Shown piece after piece: positions 51,201 to 64,000 of a DNA stretch of 64,000 nt. The DNA comes from Mya arenaria. Its lineage: Eukaryota > Mollusca > Bivalvia > Myida > Myidae. The position numbers were made by a program, and so were the translations under genes. The stretch lies in NCBI RefSeq assembly GCF_026914265.1, contig NC_069135.1:29950738-30014737 (forward strand), given 5' to 3'. The notes beneath the pieces were generated by a model. That model made no database searches and was not told the DNA's origin. It was given only the letters and a program-made list of their open reading frames with translations. Numbering within the stretch: position 1 is the stretch's first letter; every line of letters starts with the position of its first letter.

Positions 51201-54070
51201 AGGGCAAATACTATAATGCAAGTTCATGTGTTATTGATTCATTCATAATTTCTGATAAATACATTATGGGAAGTATACAAAGTTATTTACTTTAGGACTT
51301 CTATAAACATTGTAGCAATTCTACTGGCCAGGGTTAATAGCAAGAGCGATGTTTCCTCCCTGTTATGTACTCCTCGGCTAGAGGACATGTGTCATTGACT
51401 GTAAAAGGAGTACGCAGAAGTGATTCGCAAGCCTTTTAGTGCTTTTTGTGCTAATATGTGAAGGACTCGAAAATGTGAAAAAGGTGAACTGCATGTCATG
51501 TACCTTGTGTACATGAAGACTGTTAAATACAGTCGTTAAATACTGAACGATCCTATGGTTATAGATGGCGAAAATTCGATATTGTTTTATAAGTTGTAGG
51601 AAGTTAGTTTTCATGGATGTGCTTTAATGTTTTATAGATACGGTTTAATATATCTTGATAAATGTTGTTCAAATAATTTGTGCAATTTTGATGTAATGTT
51701 TATAATTATTAATTGTGCATTTAATGTTTATTTAATGGTTTCCGAAAAGGTTTGATAATTAAAAGTTTCTTTGTTTTAAAGGAATTAATTATAAATTATA
51801 AAGTTTACAGGAATAAATTACTGTTAATGTGAATAATTCCGCTATAAAACACCATCTGTGACAGAATTGAAAGGGGCATTCTAAAGCATGAAAACGCTGT
51901 CACTGTAACACCAGAGACCAAATCAATTATTTCTGGAGGACTACTTTTTTGTTTCGATTAAAGGACACCAGATGTTATTGATGACAATCCAGTTGAAGAT
52001 GTTTTTGGAAGTTGGGTTCTGAATTTTGCTGTTGGATATAGTTTGTTTGTTAAATTGAATGATATTCTCAATATTTTAAGACTTGAAGTAGTTCACTCTG
52101 ATTTATCATATGAGGTTTTTGAGCTTATTTGGTTGCTTTTTAGTTTCCTTAAAGCAAATAGAGGTATTTTCATATGTCATTTATTAAAGCCTTAAATAGT
52201 GTCATATTGGCGCCAGAGTCGGTCTGTGCAGGCTGCAGCAATGATGTTTTTATGCAAAATCATTGACATAATTTAAACAATGAAACCGTTTGTAAAATTT
52301 ATACGAAACTTGAAATTAAGGCATTAAAGATGATCAAGTATTGATGATCAAGTATTGTTGAAAATCAATCATTTAATGTCTTCACAGAGTCAGCCATCAT
52401 TATTTACGATTTACAAAAATTGATAATCGCTAATAAATAAAAGGTTCTTGCTTCAAATCTATATTGATATTGATATTTTTTTTTTAAATTGACTGAAACT
52501 ATATATAGTACATGATTCCAAATGTCACTTTTATAAAGAATTATGCACAAGTGATTGCCTCCGAAAGACTATTTCTGCAAATAAATAATGGTTTTGTTTG
52601 ATTATGAATACTTCCAATGTCAATTAACATAATAGCAATTACGCACAGCTCAATCTATCAACATATTGTGCATCAGCACAAAGACTAAATGAGGCTGAAT
52701 CCCCTCCCCCGGGATATGCAGTATACAGGGTTTTTTAAAGGAGTACTATGAATTCATGACTGGTTGGTATGCTATAGGGAAAAACTTTAAAAAAAAAATT
52801 AAAGTGGTTTTCCATATGCAGAGGGGTTACTAAGGGGTTCACTCACTCCTTAATACTATTATGAAAGAAAGTTATACAGGCAATCCCTGGTTGTCAATGG
52901 CTTAAACATGTATGGCTCATATTAATTCCTCATTGGCTTGGACTGAATGTTAAGGGCCAATTTCTGTATACTGAACTTTAAGCTCACTTTATAGCTTGAA
53001 TTTGTCTGACGCAAGGTATTTTTGCTGGTCCCTGGGATACGGAGCCTACGGGGTTTGACTGTACTTCATTAAAGGCACTGCTTGAGTTGGAACCATTTTA
53101 GAAATAATAGTGGTCTTTTTTTGGAACCATTCCCAGCAATTATTGAAAATCATTCATCAATCATTGCAAAATATGATCAACTTCCTTTGTCATATGTTTC
53201 TATAGCCACGAGAACAACAGTGGTTCCATTGATTATTCTTCGGTGTAATTTGCTTTTCGGCATGTCATGCTTATTAATAAATGGATATCTTTATTACTCT
53301 TATCGACCTTTGTTCATGATTTATTTATGGACTTGTCAATCATAAAATGTCCATTAATGTATTAGAAACAAAACACTGGTATCAATTTTTGATATTGATG
53401 CTCATTTACTTGATGTCAAATTAGAGCTGTTTTCCCTTTCTGAAAAAAGTGTCAGCGATTAATACTTGGATAACTATATTTATTGCAATTCTTTTGCTGA
53501 ACTGTGTTGTAGTTTTGTGGAGAATGGATTATTGCAACTTTTTTGACTATTAACTATAATTAATCTTTTAGCAAAAGCTACATTTTTATTGACTTTAATT
53601 ACTATTTGTTTTTGTTTTTTTTGCTTTCCTAAATTCTTCTGATTCAAAAAGCAATAGGACATGTCGTTCATAAATAAAAGTTAATCTTTCCAAAAGATTT
53701 TATTATCTTAAAACATTTGCTTAATAAATATCAAATTGACTTTTAATCTCTAGGTCATGTTATTATATGACATTAATTCTGAAGTACAATAATGTCAGCA
53801 TATTACTCAACTATAATACAATCAGATATGTTGTGTTTTTATGGGTAATGCAATTAGGTCATTATCAACCTGACTTTATTTTATCACTTGTCCAGATGTT
53901 TTTTATGCTCACACAATAAGAAATTGATTAACTTGAATACGAAATGGGAAGTATGTCAAACTTGCTTCTCTACTGGACCCCGTTTTAAAAAAGATCATTT
54001 AAGATCGTAAAATTTCTTGGCGTAACTTCGCTTTTGGCGTTAGCTGCGTTTGAATAAAAATACTGTTAGG
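45212..54070. other. Intronic AT-rich sequence
   Basis: Phrases typical of dispersed non-coding repeats occur at 46000-46140 (GATGAAACTTGGTACAGTTT) and 50100-50280. A C-run is present at 48718-48728. A short duplication lies at 48432-48480 (TTGGCACTTTTT..TTAATGTTGA). No exon or RNA gene was recognised. Confidence 0.45.
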
Positions 54071-54408
54071 CATTCGGAACTCCTCGGCCATTTTTATCGA
54101 AAACAACCTCGGATGTATTTGGACGGTAAACATACTCAAAAAGTGGCATGTTTAAGTCCGCTGCAAGTAGATCGCGTAGTAATTTTATTTAGCAGTTAAA
54201 CTTTATGACTTTACCCGTGGGGAATCTAAATGATTTTTGCAATAATTCACTTCACTGGCAATCAATTTAAACTTAAATCATTAAATACAACTCTAAAACA
54301 ATACATTTAACTAACGATATAATTCAAAATTTTACGAACTACTTCAACTGATGTACCGGCATACATCCGAGGTTGTTTTCGATAAAAATGGCCGAGGAGC
54401 TCCGAATG
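54071..54408. mobile_element. MITE with about 47-bp TIRs and 9-bp target duplication (Mutator-like)
   Basis: The left arm from 54071 (CATTCGGAACTCCTCGGCCA.. to ..CAACCTCGGATGTAT) is complemented by the right arm ending at 54408 (..CGAGGAGCTCCGAATG). It is flanked by ACTGTTAGG (54062-54070) and ACTGTTAAGG (54409-54418). Long TIRs with a duplication of about 9 bp fit MULE-type elements. No transposase is present. Confidence 0.78.
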
Positions 54409-57400
54409 ACTGTTAAGGACACTCATTGCATAGATTCTGCCAGTAACTTTACGCGTGCACATTCTTAAGCAGCTTAAGCTTTAGACTTAAATATATGTCT
54501 ATCGAATCCTGCCGTGCATTACATGCGCCATACCGGCTCTGAACAACATCCTAGAGGAATTAAGGTGGTATATAGAAATGAACTTCTAGCAAGCCCCATA
54601 TGACTTGTCTGCTTGATGTATGTAGGGATATCCCACGATTGCATCTTTCAAAAACTATGTAAGCAATTTGTGACCAGTAGCTATGATTGGACTGAAATTA
54701 ACCATGTACAATTTTATTATTCCTTCAGAAATCGTGACTTAAAGGCAATAGTTAAATAATCTAATTTTTTGACAATGTTTATTTTATATCCCGTTGCTTT
54801 TTCATCAAATTTATTCATATGAATTCATTGTTAAGACAATTTTCTTGCAAATTTGCATATATTCTTGTGCTTTCTTTGAAATCAGATTATGAAAAAGGCA
54901 ATTATGAAAATCCAACTTTGAGTTGCTTTAGGAACCAGAGCTGATTCTTGTTAATGTCTAATCCGGGAGCTCATGATCAGGGAGAGCTGTTAAGGTAATT
55001 TATGACCTGAATCTTCATTTTTCAGAAGATCAGTTTTTTTGCCATTGCTAAAGGATTTTCCCCACAACATTGAACAATGTTCTTTGTGTGTTTTTACTCT
55101 TGTCAATTTGCTATGGTTGTAACAGATGTGGAACACTCTGGACCTTTACAGCAAAAAAGAAGCTGTGGAACATTGGCTGGAGTTCTTAATGGGATAAATA
55201 TCAAGTTCTTGGTTTAGTGATTTTTGTGTGTGTGTTTTTTGCATTTGGCAGTTGGGTACCATATTATAATACTTTTAGGTGAAATGGATGAAGTTCATTA
55301 GTGAGATCTGTTATTATATCAGGAACCGTTGGCCAATTTGTTTTCATTGAGGATAGTTTTCCGTTCCATTGTGCAGCAAATTTTAATAATTATTTCTGTT
55401 GTATTAGGATTGCAAATTTATTTTGTACATGTTGGTATTTCACTTAATGATGTTTTATTAATTGATCACTTTTTTCAAATTTTCAATTTTGTCACACATT
55501 TGTTCCATTTAGTAGACTCCCATATTGCATACATGTAATGTGTTTACTTTGCCGAGGTGACGATTATTTGTTCATCTTCCTTGTCCACTAGTAGTTGTTA
55601 GTCTTAAGTTTCATTTGCACATTCATTTCAATGGCCAGACATTGGACACATAGTCTAAGTCCATCTTCTTTGTCCATCTGGTCAAACAAAGTAAATATGT
55701 CTCCCTCTTATTATGCTAATTAGGGTCATTTGCTTGCTCTAGGGTCAGGTGTCAGTAACTGTCTCTGACAGATATTTAATTAACTGTTGTCTGACCTTAA
55801 TGTATGCCTTTGGTCTTTTTGGAATACATGTTGTTAAGTAGAGAAGGGGATGCTTATCACCAAGTTTAGTATACATTTTGATCAATCTGAATTTCATACA
55901 TGATCAATCTTCTGTCTTTCATGTCAGATTCAAATTGTTGCATGTACATTTTCAGTTTTAGGCAGTTCAACAGCTACTGGACTTTCTTCTTTGTTCATAG
56001 ATGTATTCAAGGTTGGTATAAAAAGTGTTTAGGATCATTGGTGTCACTTATGATTGGTTTTAAAACAGCTGGAACATATCTGTAGATAATGTCTATTTGG
56101 CTGTGCTTATCATACCTGTGTGGCTGTGCTTATCAGCTCTTTGAACCTGCAATGCTCTTTGAGTGATGATACCTCATGCTCTGTTTTTGGTTTAAAAGTT
56201 TGATAATGAAGATTGTTTAGGTCTACTATGGTTTATATAAGATAGTGTATGTATTTATATTCATAAGCATTATCAATCATTTGAGGGTCTTATCTTTATT
56301 GCAGAAAATTATTTCATGATTTTTGCGGATGAGTTCATAAAAGTTTCATCAGATAATCATTTAGATAAATAATGGGTTAATATTTTCACATAATTTCCGG
56401 GTAAATAACAGAATAAAGATTTATTCAGTTCAGCGTACAAATCATGATTTTTTACAGAAAAAATAGGAAATGTCAACTAGAGCATGAATTTTGTAAAGAC
56501 AGCTAGCAGTTGCCATGGTTCTTGTTGTCGTTTGTCAAAAATTAAATGTTGGCTTCAATTAACCCAGAAAACATTCAATGATTGTTATTAAAATGAAATA
56601 CAATGTTCACACTGCGACATTTCCTTTTTAATAAATGAATGGTCTTACTGTGTATGCGTGATGTACAATTACAATTGCATTTCTCCTATTATCATAAAAA
56701 ATCTTTATAAGGTCAAACAATGGATGATTTTTGCATTTTAAATAGCTTTGGTTTTAGATTTGTTTGCAAAGAGATAATGCATCATGGGAGAGTCATTTGG
56801 GAGAATTTTGTTTCAAATCCTGAGCTGTAAATTGCTTAAAATCAACAGTGTGTTAAACCGTTCCAGTCTCATTTCATTTTGAAAAGAAAAAAAATGATGC
56901 ATTTCACTATTGTCACAATAAACATTCTTTATCATGTCTTCGTGGTTGATTAACTTTTGTTGTGGTGGCTGTGTTTTGTGGAATGACATTTTTTTGTTCA
57001 TTATCCTGAAACCTTTTATCACTTTTCAAACTTGATGAATGCTTGAAGTTAAATGTTTTAAGCTTTTGAAACATTGTCATATTTCTAAACAAGGGGAATA
57101 ATCCAGTGTATTTTGAGCAATTCATGATCTCCCTTCATTGAACTATAATTTCATGAATGTCAGATATTCTCAACATAAGTAAATTATGTGGAATAAAATG
57201 AATACATTTTATAAGTGGAGTGTATTATGACAGGCTTCATTGAAGTAAAATTTTATGAAAACTACTTCATGTATCAGATTTTCATCACATTTATGCAAAG
57301 AAATGAATTTTATTTGTTTTCCTCCACAGAAGTACAGAAGGAAAATAAATCCATTGTTCTATAGGTTTTTTTTAATGATATTATATCAAAGCGCTATAAT

Positions 57401-60400
57401 TTCTGCAGCTTGTATTGCCTATGTAGAAACCTTATTCCGTGTGACAGATGAAACAGGTCACATCACAGTACAATATGACATCGGCCATTTGAACTTAACT
57501 AGCTGGATGGTTATTAAGTTTCTTAATTGAGGATCGGAAAATTGTGTATATAACATTGAACTTTGTAACATTTGTGTATCAAGTTTTTATGGGCATTTTG
57601 TATTGTCGGCAATTAATTGGCAGTGGCTTTGAGGTTGAAGTGGACTTCTTTATAATGTGAAGTGTCTAAAAGTGGTCTCGATGTTTAGAGGTGAAAATGC
57701 TGAGTGGGAAACTTGTCTTTTAATGAAATAAGTGTGGGAACTTTCATTATTTGAGTGTGAAAAATGTCCGTAAGTGATGGTGGTACGTGTCTAAGAGGTC
57801 GTGTCTAAATAAGGTATAATGCAAATGTAATGGTTGCTTTTTTTGGAGGCTGTGGACGAATGAAACATTTATGATTATCTTCCTCTTTTCAGTTGATTTC
57901 CTTGTTTTTGGCCACAAAATGTTGAAACTTAAGTTGTTGCATAAGTGTATGTGATCTCTGCAAAAAAATGGTTTATTTCTTACAAAGGGATAGGATTAGT
58001 CCTGTATTGTTTTATTGTTTTCCTCTCCTTTCAATATTGACTGTCCTGAGGCACTCCTGATTCAATGTTGTTGAGCTGCAATTTTCGATTTCGTAAAGTT
58101 TGAATGAAATTTGCTGAAATTTCTTTGTACTACATGAACTGAGACTGCAGTTTTGTGTTTTTAACAGGATTGCAAGTTTTAAAATTTCTACTGTTTTAAA
58201 CAATGTCTATGTTAAGATGAAAGTTCTGCTAGTCAAAAAAAAAAATGCTGTTTGTGAAAGTCACTGTGAATTTGTCTTCAGATTTTCATCAAATCTATGT
58301 CAAATGAATGTGGTATAATCTTACATATTTTTACAATCACAGAGCTTCGAATTTCAAATCAGAAAGTCATAAACTCGCTCTCAGATCTGATATTAATTTT
58401 GCTTTATTGTCTTTGCTTGTGACACTTTTACATGGGTCATATTTTAATTGCTCTAATTTTGCAGATATCATCATAGAACTAAATTAACGCTTAATTAGGT
58501 TACAAATCTGATCTACATTCCTATATAACTGGTTTTCTTTTGTAGCTTCGTTTTCTTAATTGTTAATTTTATGGTAGGTCAAAAACATTTTATTTTCAAA
58601 TGATTGTTCATTTAGTATGTCATGTTCATTCATGTTAAATGAATCCAACATCCCGGAAACTATCCACTTTCTTCTCTAATTGTTCTACTTGTCTAAACAA
58701 TTAAGATAATTGGAAGATATTTTCTTAGGGCATTTATCTTGCAGAGGCATTAATTTGAAGAAACATGCCACATAGAATGTACTTATTTCTGATAACACTG
58801 TTCAATTACTGGTAATGGCTGGTAATGGTTCTGTTTTAGGTTGGGAATGACCAAGGCGATCTAAGTATAATTATGCTCTTGAAGCTGCATTTTATTATGT
58901 CCTGCACTGAACTGCATGTTTTATGGTAACTTTTGCATTCAAACTCGTATAGTTTTGTTAAATATACATTGTTTTATTATATAAAAATAACTGAAATGTT
59001 TTTTATTGTCTCATGCCACAGCATTGCAGCTTTTTGCTCATTTAAGGTATTAAAAAGGCGAATATTTATTATGGGTTTGACTTGGGCTCATCAATGGCCT
59101 TGACTTAGTATCATGAACAGTTTATAAATCAGGTTCATGAATATTTCACGTAATAGTTCATTAACAGTTCTTAAATAACATGTGAAAAAGTTCATTAACA
59201 GTTTATGGATAATACATGAAATAGATACTATCCTGAGTTTGTGATTAATTCATTAAAAAGTTCACTAACAGTTAATGATATAGTTCATTAACATGTCATG
59301 ACATAGTTCATAAACAGTTTGTGATTCATGAAAGTTCATTAACAGTTCATGAATATAACATGAAACATTCCGTTAACAGTTCATAAATTATACTGTTCTT
59401 GATTCATCCATGAAGTCCATGAACTAGAAAACAGGCAATTGAATGTCCTGATACAGTTTAATCCTGTGTATGGTGCTCTGGTTGGACTTGAAATGACCAC
59501 AAAGATAACAAGGACATCACATTGACTCTGTCACAGGGTAACTCTATTTGCAGACTTCCATTTTACCATTCCATTAGTTTGGATGACCAGAACAGTGTTT
59601 ATGAGAGAGCTTAATGTCTGCTGGTAATAGAATTTAGCTGATACACCATCGATTGTGGGCAGTTTGTCCAGTTGTTCCTAACTTAATTCCAGGGACAGTT
59701 GATAAGATTGTATACGGCTGTTCTAAAGTTTGTAATTAAATTTATCAGGCTGAGGGGAGGGGGATTACTAGCTAGCGTTATAGACATGCATGTGCCACTT
59801 GTGTTTTAAACATCTCCTGTAAAAGCGAGTAAATTAAATACTGCTAAAGTATGCAAAATTAGTGAACTCCAGCTAGTTTCTATCATCACAGTTGACCTGA
59901 GCTACAGCCCTGTTAGCCATTTTGTCATGTGGTATATATTATATGTCAACTGATTTTACCACATTTTCTGGAGGGTGCTCTGAGAATGGTATTGGAACAG
60001 ATACTCAAAATGTGTGATACTTTGAAAAAAGCTGTTTTAATGAAGAAAACAATTGGGAGAAAGCATATTTAGCAGTTTCTCAGACAGAACTTATTGAATT
60101 ATTAATTAACTGTAACATGTTCTTACACAATCAAGAAAGAAGTATTTAATTGGATTAGGTATCATCACGGGTATTGGGTTTTTAAATGGTTTTTGAGAAT
60201 GCATCAGTCAAAATAGTTTGGTTGACATTCGCGGCTCACTGATGAGATGAGATCATTTTTTTTATTTTTAATTGGCAACACATATTAATTAAGCTTTGAA
60301 AAGAACTATTCAGAGAAAGCCTTTTATCACTTAAAGACTTTATTTTCTACACAATTCCCACGGGTTAGAATTCCAATAGGTCAGATTCCCCACGGATGAC

Positions 60401-60458
60401 AATGTCCAAGGGTCAGATATTTTCATCTATTCCCTAAAGTCAAAGTTACCCCTTGAAT
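54409..60458. other. Intronic AT-rich sequence
   Basis: The only structure seen is the degenerate repeat at 59110-59410, listed separately. Open frames of 60-90 residues (for example 57255-57530) have no motif or convincing splice context. Confidence 0.45.
59110..59410. repeat. Degenerate tandem repeat of a TTCATTAACAGTT-type phrase
   Basis: Phrases like AGTTCATTAACAGTT and GTTCATGAATA recur about ten times at irregular spacing of 25-45 bp. This is an old array that has diverged. Confidence 0.6.
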
Positions 60459-60462
60459 TTTT

Positions 60463-61090
60463 ATGCCCCCACAAAGTGGCGGCATATAGGGTTGCCCTTG
60501 TCCGTACGTACGTCTGTCTGTCTGTACGTACGTACGTCCCGAAGATTGTTTCCGATCTAATTCTTGAAAACCGTTTGTCCAATCCTCACCAAACTTTAAA
60601 CACATGTTTGTGACCATAATATCTTGATCAAGTTCCTTAGCCATGGAAATCGCTTTTGTCATTTAGGAGTTACGGCCCTTTATTTGCAAAAAAAGACTTG
60701 AAAAATACGTCCCGAAGATTGTTTCCGATCTAATTCTTGAAAAGTATGTGTCCAATCCTCACCAAACTTTACATACATGATTGTGACCATAATATCTTGA
60801 TCAAGTTCGATAGCCATGGAAATCGCTTTAATCATTTAGGAGTTAGGGCCCTTTATTTCCCAACAATACTTAAAAAATATCATCTCGATGTAAATGAGAT
60901 GTGGATCCAACAAGTTTTTTCCTGCCTGAATGGCGCCATATAACCTATACAGTCTTGCGATGCCGTAAAACCCAACTCAACTCAACTTATCCTATATGTG
61001 CAGATTATCCTGAATAATCATTATGGCTTATTTTCTGTGACAAAAAATCGAAGTGGGGGCATCCGTGTCCTATGGACACATTTCTAGTTA
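60463..61090. mobile_element. Dispersed non-coding element with ATGCCCCCAC / GTGGGGGCAT ends and internal duplication
   Basis: ATGCCCCCAC at 60463-60472 is mirrored by GTGGGGGCAT at 61053-61062. Inside, a block from CGTCCCGAAGATTGTTTCCG is repeated with a 173-bp period (60535 and 60708), each copy ending at GGCCCTTTATTT. A GTACGTAC / GTCTGTCTGT simple repeat precedes the first copy. Only chance open frames are present. Confidence 0.6.
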
Positions 61091-62111
61091 CTCCTGATTC
61101 AATGATTTTAGCAATCATTTTACCCATATTGAGATAGAACGATTAGTTGTTCCCCAAAATACCAAGGAAAGGCCAACGATAAGTTGTTCCCCAAAATACC
61201 AAGGAAAGGCCTGTCGTTTTGCTGTTTTAAATCATTCTCTGAAATGAGAATACACATGATATATTGTTCAGCCTGTCTCTGCAAAGTTTTTGCGCTGAAT
61301 CAGGTGGATTAAAACAAATTTTGCCATTCCCTACACTTTTAGACAGACTTGATCGCTGCAAGTATTTCCTGAGGTAATTCTGTTCCTTGAAACCAAACTT
61401 CTGAAAAAGCAGGTTTTATTATTGTATAGTGTGACAAGACCTGGATCGGAAATCGTAAAACTAATTCAAAATTCTGTAGAATTTCCCAGACATAATGCTG
61501 CATCTTCATGACTTTGTAGGCGTAATGATGAGGAATGGTTTTCGGCGAAATTTCCTCTTATGGAGATTTTCCTTTTACTTGTTAAATATGTTTTGTCTAC
61601 ACGTTAAATTCAATTATGGGTTTGAACAGTGAGGCAGTCAGATTCTCTTGAAAGAAAAGTGCATTCTATTGAGGAATATTAGACTTGTTGAATTTCCTTG
61701 TTTGGATGAGTTCAGTTTTGATGTTTGTTTATTTGAGTCTGCTTATGCCTATAGGCTACATTAGGTCTTGACCCCCATTTGACAGAATCACGACTTAAAT
61801 TGTGTTTAAATGCCATTATAGTTTCATGAGATAGAAGCATGCAATTCCAAGACAATTTAAATCCAGATATTAGAAGATTTGAAGAAACTGATTGAGATAC
61901 AAGAGATCTGGGTGCGATACTTTAGCTCTTTGCGGAAGTGACCTCTTTGTTCATGCTCAGTATAAAGCACCTGAGCCACACAGGATACAACTTTCCTGAG
62001 TAAAACAGTACTGAGTACACCCATTTTCCAAGTACTTCCCTGTTAATTTGGAGTGCTTTAAGGCAAGGGAGCCACTTGTGCCATAATTCAATGTCTATTG
62101 GTTTGACACGG
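61091..62111. other. Intronic sequence with a small direct duplication
   Basis: A 30-bp direct duplication with a 37-bp period starts at 61145 and 61182 (AGTTGTTCCCCAAAATACCA). Nothing else was recognised. Confidence 0.5.
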
Positions 62112-62460
62112 CTGGGGACTTTTAACTCCCATTCTACTGCCCCTCAAGCAAACCATGTAGCACCTTGAGCTGGGGACTTCGAACCCCCATTCTACTGCCC
62201 CTGAAGCAAACCATGTAGCACCTTGAACTGGGGACTTCTAACCCCCATTCTACTGCCCCTGAAGCAAACCATGTAGCACCATGAGCTGGGGACTTCGAAC
62301 TCCCATTCTACTGCCCCTGAAGCAAACCATGTAGCACCTTGAACTGGGGACTTCGAACCCCCATTCTACTGCCCCTGAAGCAAACCATGTAGCACCTTGA
62401 GCTGGGTACTTCGAACCCCCATTCTACTGCCCCGAAGCGAACCATGTAGCACCATGAGCT
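62112..62460. repeat. Tandem repeat, 58-bp unit, about 6 copies
   Basis: CTGGGGACTTCGAACCCCCA begins at 62112, 62170 and 62228, then continues at the same spacing. Units end AACCATGTAGCACCTTGAG. The last copy has a 1-bp deletion and a G/T change (CTGGGTACTT). Confidence 0.93.
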
Positions 62461-64000
62461 ATCAGGCGGTAGAGAAGGGATTGGAAATGTTTTGTTTTGT
62501 AAACAAGATTCTTCAAATAAAATGTCCTGGATGTATTTTGAATTTCTCTCTTCTTTTTACCATCTTTTTGCCCATGAAATGAAAAAGGAGACACTTGAAG
62601 TGTTTAACTTTAATAATTGTACTGTTAAATTTTTTATCATCTACTGATAAAATAGTAATATCATTGACCGATTTTCACCTCTGAAAATGAGATATCCAAA
62701 TATTTGATGATAACAATTCTTATTAATAAATGACACTTCTACAACTCATAAAACCATGAGTTACTAATAAAGTCAGGTTTCTATGGATTTTTTAGAGATA
62801 AGAAGACTAATTAGAGATGAAAGATAGATAATGGCTTTCTTGTTAATAAGTTAGGTAACTCTTGACATTTTTCTCCCCCCAGAGGGAATGTGTCTGTATT
62901 GGGTTGGATTTTATCAGTCTGGATTTGTATACAGATAGTGTGGTATCATTTATGTGCGAAAATGGATTTGAATTGCATTTTTGTTTATATACAAACTGTT
63001 TGCAAATAAACATAGACTTGTCATAAGTGATTAAGGAAATATATTTGTGTTTATTATGTGTGAAATATATTTGTAGTGATTTTGCATAAATTTCAGTGGA
63101 CTTTGGAGAGATATTCTCAAATTGATATTATTATTCAGTGTGGGTGTGGGAACATTTTGAATAGTTTTAGGAAATTGCAGTGTGCAAAAGGTTCTTTTTT
63201 GTATAATGTGTGAAAAAATATTTATTTTCAACTGACTTTTGTTCCCTGTGTTTTAAGCTGGAATATTTCTGAATTGATATTATCATGGAGTGTCTGTAAA
63301 AAGTCTGTATGGCTTCAGACATTGAGTGCTAAATGTGCATCGTTCTCTTGCTTGGAGAATATTGGTCTGTAAGATGTATTTAAGTTTTATGGGAGGATTT
63401 TGTGGATTTACTTTAAATGTCTAGTGTGTGGGCTTCTATTTGCTATTGTGGATTGGGGAGTGATTGCATGTTCAAGTGCTGCTGAATTTGGTCAATAAAC
63501 TGTTAGATCTATCAAATTTGAATAAATAAATGTGAAAGGATCTGTAACTGAATTATACTGCATTTTTTTAGTGTTAAGAAATTTGTGGATTTTCTTGAAG
63601 GTAACAAAGAATCTGTTGGATCTAATTGTTATTGGATTACATTTCATATTATAATTAAGATATTTTGCCTGACAGTTTAGCATCACCCATACATTTCCAT
63701 TTTAATTTTGCCTTCAAAACCATGTAGTATAAACTTATTTCAGATACTAAATGTTCTTTTGCTAATGGTCACTATAATATGTATTGGTCAGTTGTATCAA
63801 ATTCCATTTGGTCAGCTGTTTCTTTCTGCTTGATTTCTGTCTTTAGCATAATAAGGCCTCTTGGGGTGTCAATTAGGTGCTAGGTTGTTGGGTGCATTCC
63901 CAATGTCATTCATACCAGCCTTAATCTCTTTGTAGTAATTCCATTGTTTCATTATATAGCCATTGTAGATGTTTTCATGATTATGATCTTATATCGATAT
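62461..64000. other. Intronic AT-rich sequence to the window end
   Basis: No exon, repeat array or RNA gene was recognised. Confidence 0.45.

Larger units (their letters stand above)
21758..64000 (+). other. Putative first intron of the srGAP-like gene, over 42 kb, open at the window end
   Basis: It begins with the strong donor GTAAGTGATT. No exon coding for the next F-BAR helix was found in the listed open frames or by reading. Vertebrate SRGAP2 also has a very long first intron. The stretch holds the repeats and mobile elements listed below and a candidate alternative first exon at 33891. The end of the intron is outside the window. Confidence 0.5.

Noticed and set aside
55136..55198. Short frame MWNTLDLYSKKEAVEHWLEF considered as a missing srGAP exon
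   Set aside because: It ends in a stop after 23 codons, has no flanking acceptor in the right phase, and does not match the F-BAR N-terminal helix.
57255..57530. 91-residue plus-strand frame with a hydrophobic stretch
   Set aside because: No family resemblance, no splice or promoter context, and background AT-rich codon use.

Overview
The window is animal nuclear DNA. It is AT-rich, with GT–AG introns, dispersed tRNA-derived SINEs, many short inverted-repeat (MITE-like) elements, a LINE 3' end and several minisatellites. The gene content (a Rab43-type GTPase, FAM72 and an srGAP-like first exon) and the style of the dispersed repeats fit a lophotrochozoan, most likely a bivalve mollusc. The species cannot be fixed from sequence alone. 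Almost all of the longest open frames lie in tandem repeats and are not genes.

Layout: 1-5.5 kb is intergenic and holds an 88-bp hAT-type MITE, a GC-rich MITE, and tandem arrays of 25-bp and 43-bp units. From 5587 to 8717 (+) there is a complete four-exon Rab43/Rab19-type GTPase gene coding for 213 residues, whose exon 3 end has been tandemly copied into the next intron. From 8.7 to 18.9 kb is convergent intergenic/3' UTR sequence with an intact SINE and nested DNA-element remnants. From 21175 down to 18966 (-) there is a complete four-exon FAM72 homologue coding for 155 residues. About 530 bp upstream of it, on the other strand, a short coding first exon (21709-21757) matches the N-terminus of the srGAP F-BAR/RhoGAP family.

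From 21758 to the end of the window (about 42 kb) no further srGAP exon was found, so this stretch is best read as the very long first intron of the srGAP-like gene. It contains a candidate alternative first exon (33891-33975) with the same splice phase, a 2-kb array of 61-bp units, a 5.1-kb array of about 140 units of 36/43 bp with a 302-bp higher-order period, a LINE fragment, and at least six MITE-like elements.

The most notable biology is the divergent FAM72–srGAP pair. Vertebrates have the same head-to-head arrangement (FAM72A–SRGAP2), and here it appears in an invertebrate with a compact shared promoter carrying two inverted CCAAT boxes. The giant minisatellite in the putative first intron carries one CCAAT core per unit, and many of its units repeat the 9-bp string of one promoter box.
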